Assembly: GCF_014764405.1 (NCBI RefSeq)
Contig: NZ_CP061725.1
Location: 4,526,001-4,590,000 of the forward strand
Reading direction: 5' to 3'
From: Micromonospora craniellae
GTDB lineage: Bacteria; Actinomycetota; Actinomycetes; Mycobacteriales; Micromonosporaceae
Length of the DNA: 64,000 nucleotides
Position 1 is the stretch's first letter, and every line of letters starts with the position of its first letter. Under the pieces are notes generated by a model. That model saw only the letters and a list, made by a program, of their open reading frames with translations, did not search any database and was not told where the DNA came from. Made by a program: the position numbers and the translations under genes. Shown here one piece after another: positions 41,244-48,844 of the stretch.

Positions 41244-42392
41244 GTGGGTAAGGCCGGCAGGGGCGGTACGCGCGGCACGCGTGGTGGCAAGAAGAAGTCG
41301 ATCTGGCGGGGCGTACCGCTGTGGGCGAAGCTCTGCACAATCTTCGGCGTGGTGCTGATGATGGTCAGCGGCACGTCGCTGGTGGGCGCCGAGGCGCTGA
41401 TGGCCCGCTACGAGGGGGCTATCGGCAAGGCCGACCTCTTCGGTGACCAGGCGGCGGGCGGGGCCAAGAGCGACATCGAGGGCCCGCTCAACATCCTGCT
41501 GGTCGGCATCGACCCGGTCCGGGACGACCGGCCGCCGCTGAGCGACGCCATCATGATCCTGCACGTGCCGAAGGAGATGGACCGGGCGTACCTCTTCTCC
41601 CTGCCCCGGGACCTGTACGTCGAGATCCCCGCGTTCCCCAAGGCGAACTTCAACGGCAGCACCACCAAGCTGAACGCGGCGATGTCCTTCGGCAGCCGGG
41701 TGCCGGACGGGAAGCCGGATGCGGCACGCGGCTTCGAACTGCTCGCCCTCACCGCGCAGGAGGTCACCGGCATCGAGCGCTTCGACGCCGGCGCGATCAT
41801 CAACTTCTCCGGCTTCCAGAAGATCGTCGACGCGATGGGTGGCGTCACGATGAACATCGAGCGGGAGGTCCGTTCCCGGCACCGCGAGCCGGACGGCAAG
41901 CACCGCCAGGGTCGGCCCGGCGGCGGGGGCTACATCGGGCCGCAGGCGGTCTACCCGAAGGGCAAGCAGCACCTGGAGGGGTGGCAGGCGCTGGACTACG
42001 TTCGCCAGCGTTACCCGGAGAACGGTGTACCGGACGGCGACTACGGCCGGCAGCGGCACCAGCAGCAGTTCGTCAAGGCGATGGCCGGCCAGGCGCTCAG
42101 CGCCGACGTGGTGACCAATCCGGTGAAGCTGGACCGGGTGCTGCGGGCGGCCGGTGAGTCGTTGATCTTCAGTGGCCGGGGGCACAGCGTGATCGACTTC
42201 GGTCTCGCGCTCAAGGACATCCGGCCCGGCAACATCCAGATGATCAAGCTGCCGGGTGGCGGGGTCATGGAGAACGGCAAGTACCTCGGTGAACGGTTCG
42301 AGCCCGAGGTGGACGACTTCTTCGTCGCGCTGGAGCGGGAACTCCTGGACCCGTTCCTCCTCGAACATCCCAAGTTCGTCAACAAGAGCTGA
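41244..42392 (+). CDS. LytR-CpsA-Psr (LCP) family cell-wall glycopolymer ligase
   Basis: The protein has 382 aa from GTG 41244, with CGGAGAAG upstream. A basic cytoplasmic tail (GKAGRGGTRGTRGGKKK) and one membrane helix (LCTIFGVVLMMVSGTSLVGA) precede the extracytoplasmic LCP domain: NILLVGIDPVRDDRPPLSDA, YLFSLPRDLYVEIP, LNAAMSFG, FSGFQKIVDAMGGVTMNI, LEGWQALDYVRQRY and DYGRQRHQQQFVKAM. The conserved Arg and Asp residues that bind the pyrophosphate of the lipid donor are present. It would transfer teichoic-acid-like or other glycopolymers to peptidoglycan. It lies between atpD and atpC. The 168-bp gap upstream must hold its promoter, but I cannot define one. Confidence 0.93.
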   Translation: MGKAGRGGTRGTRGGKKKSIWRGVPLWAKLCTIFGVVLMMVSGTSLVGAEALMARYEGAIGKADLFGDQAAGGAKSDIEGPLNILLVGIDPVRDDRPPLSDAIMILHVPKEMDRAYLFSLPRDLYVEIPAFPKANFNGSTTKLNAAMSFGSRVPDGKPDAARGFELLALTAQEVTGIERFDAGAIINFSGFQKIVDAMGGVTMNIEREVRSRHREPDGKHRQGRPGGGGYIGPQAVYPKGKQHLEGWQALDYVRQRYPENGVPDGDYGRQRHQQQFVKAMAGQALSADVVTNPVKLDRVLRAAGESLIFSGRGHSVIDFGLALKDIRPGNIQMIKLPGGGVMENGKYLGERFEPEVDDFFVALERELLDPFLLEHPKFVNKS

Positions 42393-42442
42393 TCGGGGTG
42401 TGGCTCCCGGCACCCGCATGAAGCACAGGTCAGGGCCGCGAC

Positions 42443-42448
42443 TAGACT
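42443..42448 (+). promoter_or_regulatory. Candidate -10 box for atpC
   Basis: TAGACT lies 33 bp before the atpC start, 50 bp after the LCP stop. A normal RBS (AAGGAGAC) precedes the GTG. It suggests atpC can be transcribed on its own. Confidence 0.45.
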
Positions 42449-42481
42449 TTCCCTAATCCGCCGCCTCAGCAAGGAGACAGC

Positions 42482-42766
42482 GTGGCACAGCACCTTAACG
42501 TCCAGCTCGTGGCCGTCGAGGAGAAGGTCTGGTCGGGCGAGGCCGAGATGGTCATGGCCCGTACGACCGAGGGTGAGCTGGGTGTGCTGCCGGGGCACGC
42601 GCCCCTGCTCGGCCAGCTCGCCGACTCCGGCCAGGTGCGCATCAAGCTGCCCGGCGGTAAGCAGGTCGTCTACGAGGTGGCCGGTGGCTTCCTCTCGGTG
42701 AACGAGCGGGGCGTGACCGTACTGGCCGAGACCGCGACCCCGGCCTCCGCCTCCCAGGGCAACTGA
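42482..42766 (+). CDS. atpC: ATP synthase F1 subunit epsilon, short form
   Basis: The protein has only 94 aa from GTG 42482. The N-terminal beta-sandwich is complete: LNVQLVAVEEKVWSGEAEMV, GELGVLPGHAPLLGQLADSG, YEVAGGFLSVNERGVTVLAE. The C-terminal helical hairpin of about 35-50 residues present in E. coli (139 aa) and mostly kept in M. tuberculosis (121 aa) is absent; the chain ends TATPASASQGN. It couples gamma to the c-ring, but the autoinhibitory arm is missing. The 13-bp gap to the DUF2550 gene suggests they are cotranscribed. Confidence 0.95.
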   Translation: MAQHLNVQLVAVEEKVWSGEAEMVMARTTEGELGVLPGHAPLLGQLADSGQVRIKLPGGKQVVYEVAGGFLSVNERGVTVLAETATPASASQGN

Positions 42767-42778
42767 GCCGACCCGCCG

Positions 42779-43237
42779 ATGGAGATCGTCGAAGGGATCG
42801 GAATCGGCGTCGCCGTGATCCTCGGCGCGATTCTGGTCCTCTTCATCCGGCGGGCCCTGGTCACCCGTAGCGGTGGCATCATCCGGCTCAGCGTCCGGAC
42901 CTCCACCATGCTGGACGGCCGAGGCTGGGCGCCCGGTTTCGGTCGCTTCGCCGGCGACGAACTCCGGTGGTACCGGTTGGTGAGTTTCGCCGTACGGCCC
43001 AAGCGGGTGCTCTCCCGCGAGGGTCTGACCGTGGAACGACGACGGTTGCCCGAGGGGCAGGAACGAATGTCCATGCCGTCGGACTGGATCATCCTCCGGT
43101 GTAACTGCGGACACGCTCCGGTCGAGATCGCCATGGCGCGGTCCACCGTCACCGGATTCCTTTCCTGGCTCGAGGCCGCCCCTCCGGGGGCGGTCTCGCC
43201 GCGTCTGGCGTCTTCTCAGGATTGGCCTGCTGCCTGA
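42779..43237 (+). CDS. DUF2550 family membrane protein
   Basis: The protein has 152 aa. One N-terminal helix (GIGIGVAVILGAILVLFIRR) precedes a cytoplasmic domain with RTSTMLDGRGWAPGFGRFAG, LRWYRLVSFAVRPKRVLSR and RCNCGHAPVEIAMARSTVTG. This matches DUF2550, always found after atpC in actinobacteria (Rv1312). The function is unknown; position suggests a link to ATP synthase or the membrane. Confidence 0.9.
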   Translation: MEIVEGIGIGVAVILGAILVLFIRRALVTRSGGIIRLSVRTSTMLDGRGWAPGFGRFAGDELRWYRLVSFAVRPKRVLSREGLTVERRRLPEGQERMSMPSDWIILRCNCGHAPVEIAMARSTVTGFLSWLEAAPPGAVSPRLASSQDWPAA

Positions 43238-43255
43238 CCTGCCCCGTGGGGTTGG

Positions 43256-43329
43256 GGGTTTCCGGGGGCGCCCACCCGCTCCGGGCGGTCAGGCTTGATC
43301 CCTGCGCGGGCGTGCTCCCCCGGAAACCC
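43256..43329. repeat. 13-bp perfect inverted repeat with 48-nt loop
   Basis: GGGTTTCCGGGGG at 43256-43268 is inverted at 43317-43329. It lies between convergent DUF2550 and VOC genes and may act as a terminator or REP element. The rest of the 157-bp gap shows nothing else. Confidence 0.6.
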
Positions 43330-43394
43330 TGAAGCGGGCGTGGTCGGAGCGTGCGTTGCGGCTCCGGGAGTGCTGTCCAGCGGCGGGTTCTTGG

Positions 43395-43838
43395 TCAGCG
43401 TGGGCTGTTTGGGGCCTTCAAGGTGGTGGTGGCTACTAGTTCCACCTCGTATCCCTGGCCGTCGGTCAGGTAGGCGGCGTATGTGTCAGGGCCTCCGGCG
43501 TGCGGGTGGCGGTCGGCGAACAGCAGCGTCCAGCCGTACCCGGGGGCCTCCTCGACCAGGTGGTCCACGGCGGCGGGTGGGCCGGCGTGGAAGGCCAGGT
43601 GGTTCAGGCCCGGGGCGAGACGGTCGTGCCGCCGCCCGGAGAGCGCGGGGGACTCCTCCAACACCAGGTACGTCGGGCCGAGCCGCCAGGACCGGCCGGC
43701 CGGCCACTCCTGGAAAGTGGCCCAGCCCAACTGGCCGAGGAGCCAGCCCCAACTGCGCATCGCGGCGCCCAGGTCGGGTACCCAGAGTTCCACGTGGTGC
43801 AGGGACCCGAAGGTCACCGGCTCCCGCCCGGAACCCAT
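43395..43838 (-). CDS. VOC (glyoxalase/bleomycin-resistance) family protein
   Basis: The protein has 147 aa from ATG 43838. The betaalphabetabetabeta fold is marked by SLHHVELWVPDLGAAMRSWG and, in the second half, GLNHLAFHAGPPAAVDHLVE with a C-terminal GYEVELVA. The metal ligands expected in VOC enzymes (H in HHVELWV, H in NHLAFHA, E in YEVELVA) are present. The substrate is unknown. Its 5' end overlaps the 3' end of the adenosyltransferase gene by 25 bp, so they form an operon. Confidence 0.85.
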   Translation of the reverse strand: MGSGREPVTFGSLHHVELWVPDLGAAMRSWGWLLGQLGWATFQEWPAGRSWRLGPTYLVLEESPALSGRRHDRLAPGLNHLAFHAGPPAAVDHLVEEAPGYGWTLLFADRHPHAGGPDTYAAYLTDGQGYEVELVATTTLKAPNSPR

Positions 43839-44386
43839 AGCACGTCTCCGTCCGGATTTGCCGTTCTTGCCAGAATGAAGAGTAGATCCGACAACCGGTT
43901 GAGATACTTTGCCGGGAGATGGCTGGTCCGGTCGGGATCGTGTCCGACGAGGGCCCATGCCGACCGCTCGGCCCGCCGGGCGACGGTCCGCGCCACGTGC
44001 AGCAGTGCCGCACCCGCGGTGCCGCCGGGGAGGATGAAGGAGTCGAGCTTGCTCAGGCGCGCGTTGAACTCGTCGCACCAGCCCTCAAGGCGCTCGACGT
44101 ACTCCTCGGTCACTCGCAGTGGCGGGTACTTCGGGTCCGGTTCGACCGGGGTGGACAGGTCCGCCCCCACGTCGAACAGGTCGTTCTGGATCGGCCCGAG
44201 CACCGCTCGCAACCCGTCGTCGAGCCCGCCCAGGGCCAGCGCGACCCCGATGGCGGCGTTGCACTCGTCCACGTCGGCGTACGCGGCGATCCGTGGATCG
44301 TTCTTCGGCACCTGTTCGTTGTTGCTCAGCCTGGTCATGCCGGCGTCGCCGGCCTTGGTGTAGATGCGCGTGAGGTGGACGGCCAT
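43814..44386 (-). CDS. Cob(I)alamin adenosyltransferase, PduO type
   Basis: The protein has 190 aa. It transfers the adenosyl group of ATP to cob(I)alamin to give coenzyme B12, needed for example by methylmalonyl-CoA mutase. Motifs are RIYTKAGDAGMTRL (ATP loop, variant of TKxGDxGxT), ADVDECNAAIGVA, FILPGGTAGAALLHVARTVA with RRAER, and YLNRLSDLLFILAR. M. tuberculosis has the equivalent (Rv1314c) at this position. The start codon overlaps that of murA on the other strand. Confidence 0.95.
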   Translation of the reverse strand: MAVHLTRIYTKAGDAGMTRLSNNEQVPKNDPRIAAYADVDECNAAIGVALALGGLDDGLRAVLGPIQNDLFDVGADLSTPVEPDPKYPPLRVTEEYVERLEGWCDEFNARLSKLDSFILPGGTAGAALLHVARTVARRAERSAWALVGHDPDRTSHLPAKYLNRLSDLLFILARTANPDGDVLWVPGGSR

Positions 44387-45827
44387 GACGCACAGCCTAC
44401 GGATACCGGACCTGACGATCCCGAACCGGCCGACGGCCGGTACGGGCTGGTCCAGCGGGGTCGGCCCGGGTGACGCGGGTGACGCCGCGGTCGCCGACGT
44501 CGACGTCATCCGGGTACGCGGCGGCGCCCGGCTCACCGGCACCGTGCACGTGGTCGGCGCGAAGAACTCCGCGTTGAAGCTGATGGCCGCCGCGTTGCTG
44601 GCACCGGGCCGGACGGTGATCACCAACGTTCCGCGGATCACCGACATCGCCATCATGGGCGAGGTGCTGCGCCGTCTCGGCTGCGGCGTCCGCTTCGACG
44701 CCGACGAGCCGGTGGACCCGATGGTCGCCGTCGGCGGGGTGGCCCGCTCCTGCTCGGTCACCATCGACGTGCCGGAACAGCCGGGTGTCGAGGCCGACTA
44801 CGACCTGGTCCGCCGGCTGCGTGCCTCGATCTGCGTACTCGGCCCGCTGCTGGCCCGCTGCGGATACGTCCGGGTGGCCCACCCGGGCGGCGACGCGATC
44901 GGTTCCCGTGGCCTGGACATGCACATCTCCGGGCTGACCCGGATGGGCGCCGACATCGCCGGCGAACACGGCTTCGTGATCGCCTCCGCGCCGGACGGCC
45001 TGCGGGGCGCGGAGATCACGCTCGACTTCCCGAGCGTCGGCGCGACCGAGAACCTGGTCATGGCGGCGGTGCTGGCCGAGGGCACCACCGTGATCGAGAA
45101 CGCGGCCCGCGAGCCGGAGATCGTGGACATCTGCACGCTGCTCCAGCGGATGGGCGCGCTGATCGAGGGGGAGGGGACCTCCACGATCAGCATCGTCGGC
45201 GTACGCCGGTTGCAGCCGGTCCGGCATGCCACGGTGGGCGACCGGATCGTTGCCGGAACCTGGGCCTTCGGCGCGGCGATGACCCGCGGCGACGTGACCG
45301 TGACCGGTCTCGACCCGGCCTTCCTGGAGGTCGCGCTGGACAAGGTGGTCGCGGCCGGCGGCCTGGTGGAGACGCGGCCCGACGCCTTCCGGGTACGCAT
45401 GGACGGCCGTCCCCGGGCCGTGGACGTGGTGACGCTGCCCTACCCGGGGTTCGCCACCGACCTGTTGCCGATGGCGATCGGGCTCGCCGCGCTCAGCGAC
45501 GGCGCCTCCCTGATCACCGAGAACATCTTCGACGGCCGGTTCATGTTCGCCAACGAGATGATGCGGCTGGGCGCGGACATCAAGACCGACGGGCATCACG
45601 CCGTGGTACGCGGACGCGACCGGCTCTCCGGCGCGCCGGTACGCGCCACCGACATCCGTGCCGGCGCCGGACTCATCATCGCCGGGCTCTGCGCCGACGG
45701 GGTGACCGAGGTGTCGCATGTGCACCACGTCGACCGGGGCTACCCCGATTTCGTGGCCGACCTGCGGGCGCTCGGCATCGAGGTGGAGCGGGCGAGCGCG
45801 CCGGAGGAACCCGAACTGACCTTCTGA
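44385..45827 (+). CDS. murA: UDP-N-acetylglucosamine 1-carboxyvinyltransferase
   Basis: The protein has 480 aa from ATG 44385, with GAGGTGG seven nt upstream; there is no later in-frame ATG or GTG before the conserved region, so about 45 extra N-terminal residues are real or the start is non-standard. It catalyses the first committed step of peptidoglycan synthesis (enolpyruvyl transfer from PEP). Motifs are VVGAKNSALKLMAAALLAPG and VPRITDIAIMGEVLRRLGC. In the catalytic loop HPGGDAIGSRGLDMHI the usual Cys115 (E. coli numbering) is Asp (D170), as in mycobacteria, which predicts fosfomycin resistance. Confidence 0.96.
   Translation: MTHSLRIPDLTIPNRPTAGTGWSSGVGPGDAGDAAVADVDVIRVRGGARLTGTVHVVGAKNSALKLMAAALLAPGRTVITNVPRITDIAIMGEVLRRLGCGVRFDADEPVDPMVAVGGVARSCSVTIDVPEQPGVEADYDLVRRLRASICVLGPLLARCGYVRVAHPGGDAIGSRGLDMHISGLTRMGADIAGEHGFVIASAPDGLRGAEITLDFPSVGATENLVMAAVLAEGTTVIENAAREPEIVDICTLLQRMGALIEGEGTSTISIVGVRRLQPVRHATVGDRIVAGTWAFGAAMTRGDVTVTGLDPAFLEVALDKVVAAGGLVETRPDAFRVRMDGRPRAVDVVTLPYPGFATDLLPMAIGLAALSDGASLITENIFDGRFMFANEMMRLGADIKTDGHHAVVRGRDRLSGAPVRATDIRAGAGLIIAGLCADGVTEVSHVHHVDRGYPDFVADLRALGIEVERASAPEEPELTF
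44394..44399 (-). promoter_or_regulatory. Adenosyltransferase gene -10 box, leaderless start
   Basis: TAGGCT on the minus strand ends 7 nt before the ATG at 44386. It lies within the first codons of murA. Confidence 0.5.
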
Positions 45828-45864
45828 GCAGCGGTCTCCTTAGCCATCGTTCAGGCTCGCCGAC

Positions 45865-45870
45865 TAGGGT
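45865..45870 (+). promoter_or_regulatory. Candidate -10 box for 3-hydroxybutyryl-CoA dehydrogenase
   Basis: TAGGGT lies 37 bp before the ATG at 45908. TTAGCC 19 bp upstream is a weak -35. Confidence 0.4.
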
Positions 45871-45907
45871 GCAGGCAGACACTCGAATCGCAGCGAGGGA
45901 GGGGCAG

Positions 45908-46756
45908 ATGGCGGGTCGACTCGCGGTCGTGGGCGCCGGGCTGATGGGCTCGGGTATCGCACAGGTGGCGGCACAGGCGGGCTGGCAGGTGGTGCTGCGG
46001 GACCTGGACGACGCGGCCACCCGGCGCGGTCTGGACGGCATCCGTACGTCGCTGGGGAAGTTCGCGGAGAAGGGCAAGGTCTCCACGGCCGACGCCGAGG
46101 CGGCGCTGGGGCGGATCACGGCCACCACCGACCTGGAGGCGACGGCCGACGCGGACATCGTGGTCGAGGCGGTCTTCGAGCGGCTGGAGGTCAAGCACGA
46201 GGTGTTCCGCGCGCTGGACAAGATCTGCAAGGCGGACGCGGTGCTGGCCACCAACACCTCGGCCATCCCGGTCACCCAGATCGCGGCGGTCACCGAACGT
46301 CCCGAGGCGGTCGTCGGCACCCACTTCTTCTCGCCGGTGCCGATGATGAAGCTCTGCGAGCTGATCCGGGGCTACAAGACCAGCGACGCCACGCTCGACA
46401 CGGCGAAGTCGTTCGCCGAGGAGATCGGCAAGACCGTGGTGGTGGTCAACCGGGACATCGCCGGATTCGTCACCACCCGGCTGATCACCGCCCTGGCGAT
46501 GGAGGCGGTCCGGCTGGTCGAGACGGGCGTGATCTCCGCCGAGGACCTGGACACCGCCTGCAAGCTCGGCTTCGGGCACGCCATGGGCCCGCTCGCCACC
46601 GTCGACCTGACCGGCGTCGACGTGCTGCTCAACGCCACCCGCAACATCTACACCGACACGGGCGACGAGAAGTTCTTCCCGCCGGAGCTGCTCCAGCGCA
46701 TGGCCACCGCCGGCGACCTGGGCCGCAAGACCGGCCAGGGCTTCTACTCGTACTGA
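45908..46756 (+). CDS. 3-hydroxybutyryl-CoA dehydrogenase
   Basis: The protein has 282 aa, with GAGGGAGGGG before the ATG. NAD(P)-dependent oxidation or reduction of 3-hydroxyacyl-CoA. The Rossmann motif is VVGAGLMGSGIAQVAAQAG. NTSAIPVTQIA and GTHFFSPVPMMKLCELI hold the catalytic His, and the C-terminal domain has RDIAGFVTTRLITALAMEAV. It is about 37% the length of the fatty acid oxidation alpha subunit and resembles PaaH/Hbd. It is monocistronic and ends 11 bp before a 141-bp composite palindrome. Confidence 0.93.
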   Translation: MAGRLAVVGAGLMGSGIAQVAAQAGWQVVLRDLDDAATRRGLDGIRTSLGKFAEKGKVSTADAEAALGRITATTDLEATADADIVVEAVFERLEVKHEVFRALDKICKADAVLATNTSAIPVTQIAAVTERPEAVVGTHFFSPVPMMKLCELIRGYKTSDATLDTAKSFAEEIGKTVVVVNRDIAGFVTTRLITALAMEAVRLVETGVISAEDLDTACKLGFGHAMGPLATVDLTGVDVLLNATRNIYTDTGDEKFFPPELLQRMATAGDLGRKTGQGFYSY

Positions 46757-46767
46757 TGCGCCCAGAT

Positions 46768-46908
46768 GTGTAAGGAGGGGTCCCCTGCTAACGCCTGGTG
46801 TATAGCAGGGGACCCCTGCTAACGGCGCTGGCCGCGCGAGCGCCATCGGGCTGTTAGCAGGGGGCCCTTGCTATACACCAGGCGTTAACAAGGGGCCCTT
46901 CCTTACAC
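46768..46908. repeat. Stop-codon-linked palindrome, composite copy 2
   Basis: Two 56-bp units face each other. The left unit is 46768-46823 and the right unit is 46853-46908, inverted. They are joined by a hairpin (GGCGCT...AGCGCC). The outer ends are GTGTAAGGA and its complement. Each unit has its own internal stem around ACGCCTGGTGTA. It fills the gap between two converging genes, 11 bp from one stop and 7 bp from the other. Confidence 0.92.
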
Positions 46909-46915
46909 CCAAGTC

Positions 46916-47761
46916 TCAGCCGTCGCGGCGGGTGGTCCAGCGGAACGTGGTCAGGCAGAGCACCAGGCCGACCACGCACCAGGCGCCGAGCACCAGGGCG
47001 ACCCGGGCCAGCTCGAACGAGCCGCCGGGCTCGTTGGCGCCAAAGCTCTCCGGCAGGAAGACCGCCCGCAGCCCCTGGCACATCCACTTGAGCGGAAAGA
47101 CGGCCGCCACCTGCTGCATCCAGCTCGGCAGGTTGGTGAAGACGAAGAACACCCCGGAGATGAACTGGAGCACCAGGGCGACCGGGGTGACCACTGCCGA
47201 GCCGCTGCGCGCCGTACGGGCCAGAGACGAGATGGCGATGCCGCAGAGGGTGCAGGCGGTGATGCCCAGCGCGCTGACCCATCCGAAGGTGAACCAGGCC
47301 GTAGCAGTCGTCGGCAGGTTCAGGTCGAACAGCAGCACCGAGACCGTGAGCAGCAGGGCGGTCATCACCACGCCGGTCACCAGCACCATGATCACCTTGC
47401 CGGCGAACCAGACCCACTTCGGCATCGGCGTGCCCCGGTAGCGCTTGAGCACGCCCCGGTCCCGCTCGATCGGGATCCAGATGCCGAGGTTCTGGAAGCT
47501 GACCGTCATCAGGCCGGTGGCGATCATGCCGGTGATGAAGTACTGCGTGTAGCTGACGCCCTCGCCGAGGTCGTCGTCGAAGATCGACGCGAAGATCAGC
47601 ACCATGATGACCGGGAAGCCCAGCGTGAAGACGACGGATTCCCGGCTGCGCAGGAACTGCCGGATCTCCAGGCGACCCTGGCGCAGGGCGAGAGCGGCGC
47701 CTCCGACGCGGCGGGCGGCGGGGGCGGCGACCGGAGCGTCCGGTCTGGTCGTGGTCGTCAT
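46916..47761 (-). CDS. ABC-2 type exporter permease
   Basis: The protein has 281 aa with six predicted helices, including SVVFTLGFPVIMVLIFASIF, YTQYFITGMIATGLMTVSF and VMTALLLTVSVLLF. The ABC-2 signature lies around FGWVSALGITACTLCGIAIS and VTPVALVLQFISGVFFVFTN. Its start overlaps the ATPase stop by 4 bp, so the pair forms one exporter. Drug- or polyketide-exporting relatives are common, but the substrate is not predictable. Confidence 0.92.
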   Translation of the reverse strand: MTTTTRPDAPVAAPAARRVGGAALALRQGRLEIRQFLRSRESVVFTLGFPVIMVLIFASIFDDDLGEGVSYTQYFITGMIATGLMTVSFQNLGIWIPIERDRGVLKRYRGTPMPKWVWFAGKVIMVLVTGVVMTALLLTVSVLLFDLNLPTTATAWFTFGWVSALGITACTLCGIAISSLARTARSGSAVVTPVALVLQFISGVFFVFTNLPSWMQQVAAVFPLKWMCQGLRAVFLPESFGANEPGGSFELARVALVLGAWCVVGLVLCLTTFRWTTRRDG

Positions 47762-48642
47762 CGGTGTCCGATCATCCGCAGGTAGATGTCCTCCAACGTG
47801 GGCCGGGTGACGGTCAGGCCGGGCGCCTCGCCACCGAAACGCGCGGCCAGCTCCGTCACCAGCGCCGTCGGCGTCGCGCTCTGCGCGCTCTCCGCCGCCC
47901 CCTCCGGCGTACGCCAGGAGACCGTGGCCAGCGCCTCCCGCCGGTTGCCCAGCTCGGCGGGTACGGCGACCTCGACCAGCCGGCCACCGGCGATGACGCC
48001 CACCCGGTCGGCGAGCGTCTCGGCCTCGTCCAGGTAGTGCGTGGTGAGCACGATGGTGGTGCCGGCTGCGGAGAGGTCCCGGATCAGCTCCCAGAACTCG
48101 CGGCGGGCCTCCGGGTCGAAACCCGTGGTCGGCTCGTCGAGGAAGAGCAGTTCGGGGCGACCGATGATGCCCAGCGCCACGTCCAGGCGGCGCTTCTGCC
48201 CGCCGGAGAGGGTGTGCGTACGGGCACCGGCCTTGGCGGTGAGTCCGACCCGGTCGATCACCTTGTCCGGGTCGTCGCCGTGGGGATAGAAGCCGGCGAA
48301 GTGGTGCACCACCTCGGCGACGGTCAGCTCGTCGAACTCGCCGGTGCCCTGCAGGACGATGCCGACCCGGCCGCGCCAGTCGCGCACGGAGTGGCCCGGT
48401 GCGCGTGAGCCGCCCGACCGGGACCCGGGCGAGGGGTCGGTGCCCAGCACGCGTACCTCACCGGCGTCGCGTTGCCGGTAGCCCTCCAGGATCTCCACCG
48501 TGGTGGTCTTGCCCGCGCCGTTCGGGCCGAGCAGGGCGAACACCTCGCCCCGGTGGACGTCGAGGTCCAGATCGGCCACGGCGACGTTGTCGCCGTACGC
48601 CTTGCGCAGGCCCCGGACGCGGATCGCGACGTCGTCACTCAT
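47758..48642 (-). CDS. ABC transporter ATPase (DrrA-like)
   Basis: The protein has 294 aa from ATG 48642. Walker A is LLGPNGAGKTTTVEIL, the signature is TLSGGQKRRLDVALGI, and Walker B is ELLFLDEPTTGFDPEARREF. The switch His is in TTHYLDEAETLADRV. A Ser/Gly/Arg-rich insertion (about residues 75-92) lies before the Q-loop. It energises the ABC-2 permease encoded downstream. Confidence 0.94.
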   Translation of the reverse strand: MSDDVAIRVRGLRKAYGDNVAVADLDLDVHRGEVFALLGPNGAGKTTTVEILEGYRQRDAGEVRVLGTDPSPGSRSGGSRAPGHSVRDWRGRVGIVLQGTGEFDELTVAEVVHHFAGFYPHGDDPDKVIDRVGLTAKAGARTHTLSGGQKRRLDVALGIIGRPELLFLDEPTTGFDPEARREFWELIRDLSAAGTTIVLTTHYLDEAETLADRVGVIAGGRLVEVAVPAELGNRREALATVSWRTPEGAAESAQSATPTALVTELAARFGGEAPGLTVTRPTLEDIYLRMIGHR

Positions 48643-48844
48643 GCCGTCAAGTGTGCGGCCCGCCCGGGTCCACCATCCGCACCGGGGGGTGGTGGTTCCT
48701 CCCGTCACGGGCGGATCGGCCCCGGGCGTCACCGTCGTCGTGCTGTGCGGTTCTGCACAATCTCGGGCGCGTCCGCTTGGCGGACGCGCCCGGGCCGGCG
48801 GATCAGCGGTGGCTGTAGGTTCGCCTGGACCGGTTCGCCGGTAC

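Noticed and set aside
46768..46908. Insertion sequence with terminal inverted repeats
   Set aside because: There is no room for a transposase and no target duplication; the structure is two facing hairpins.
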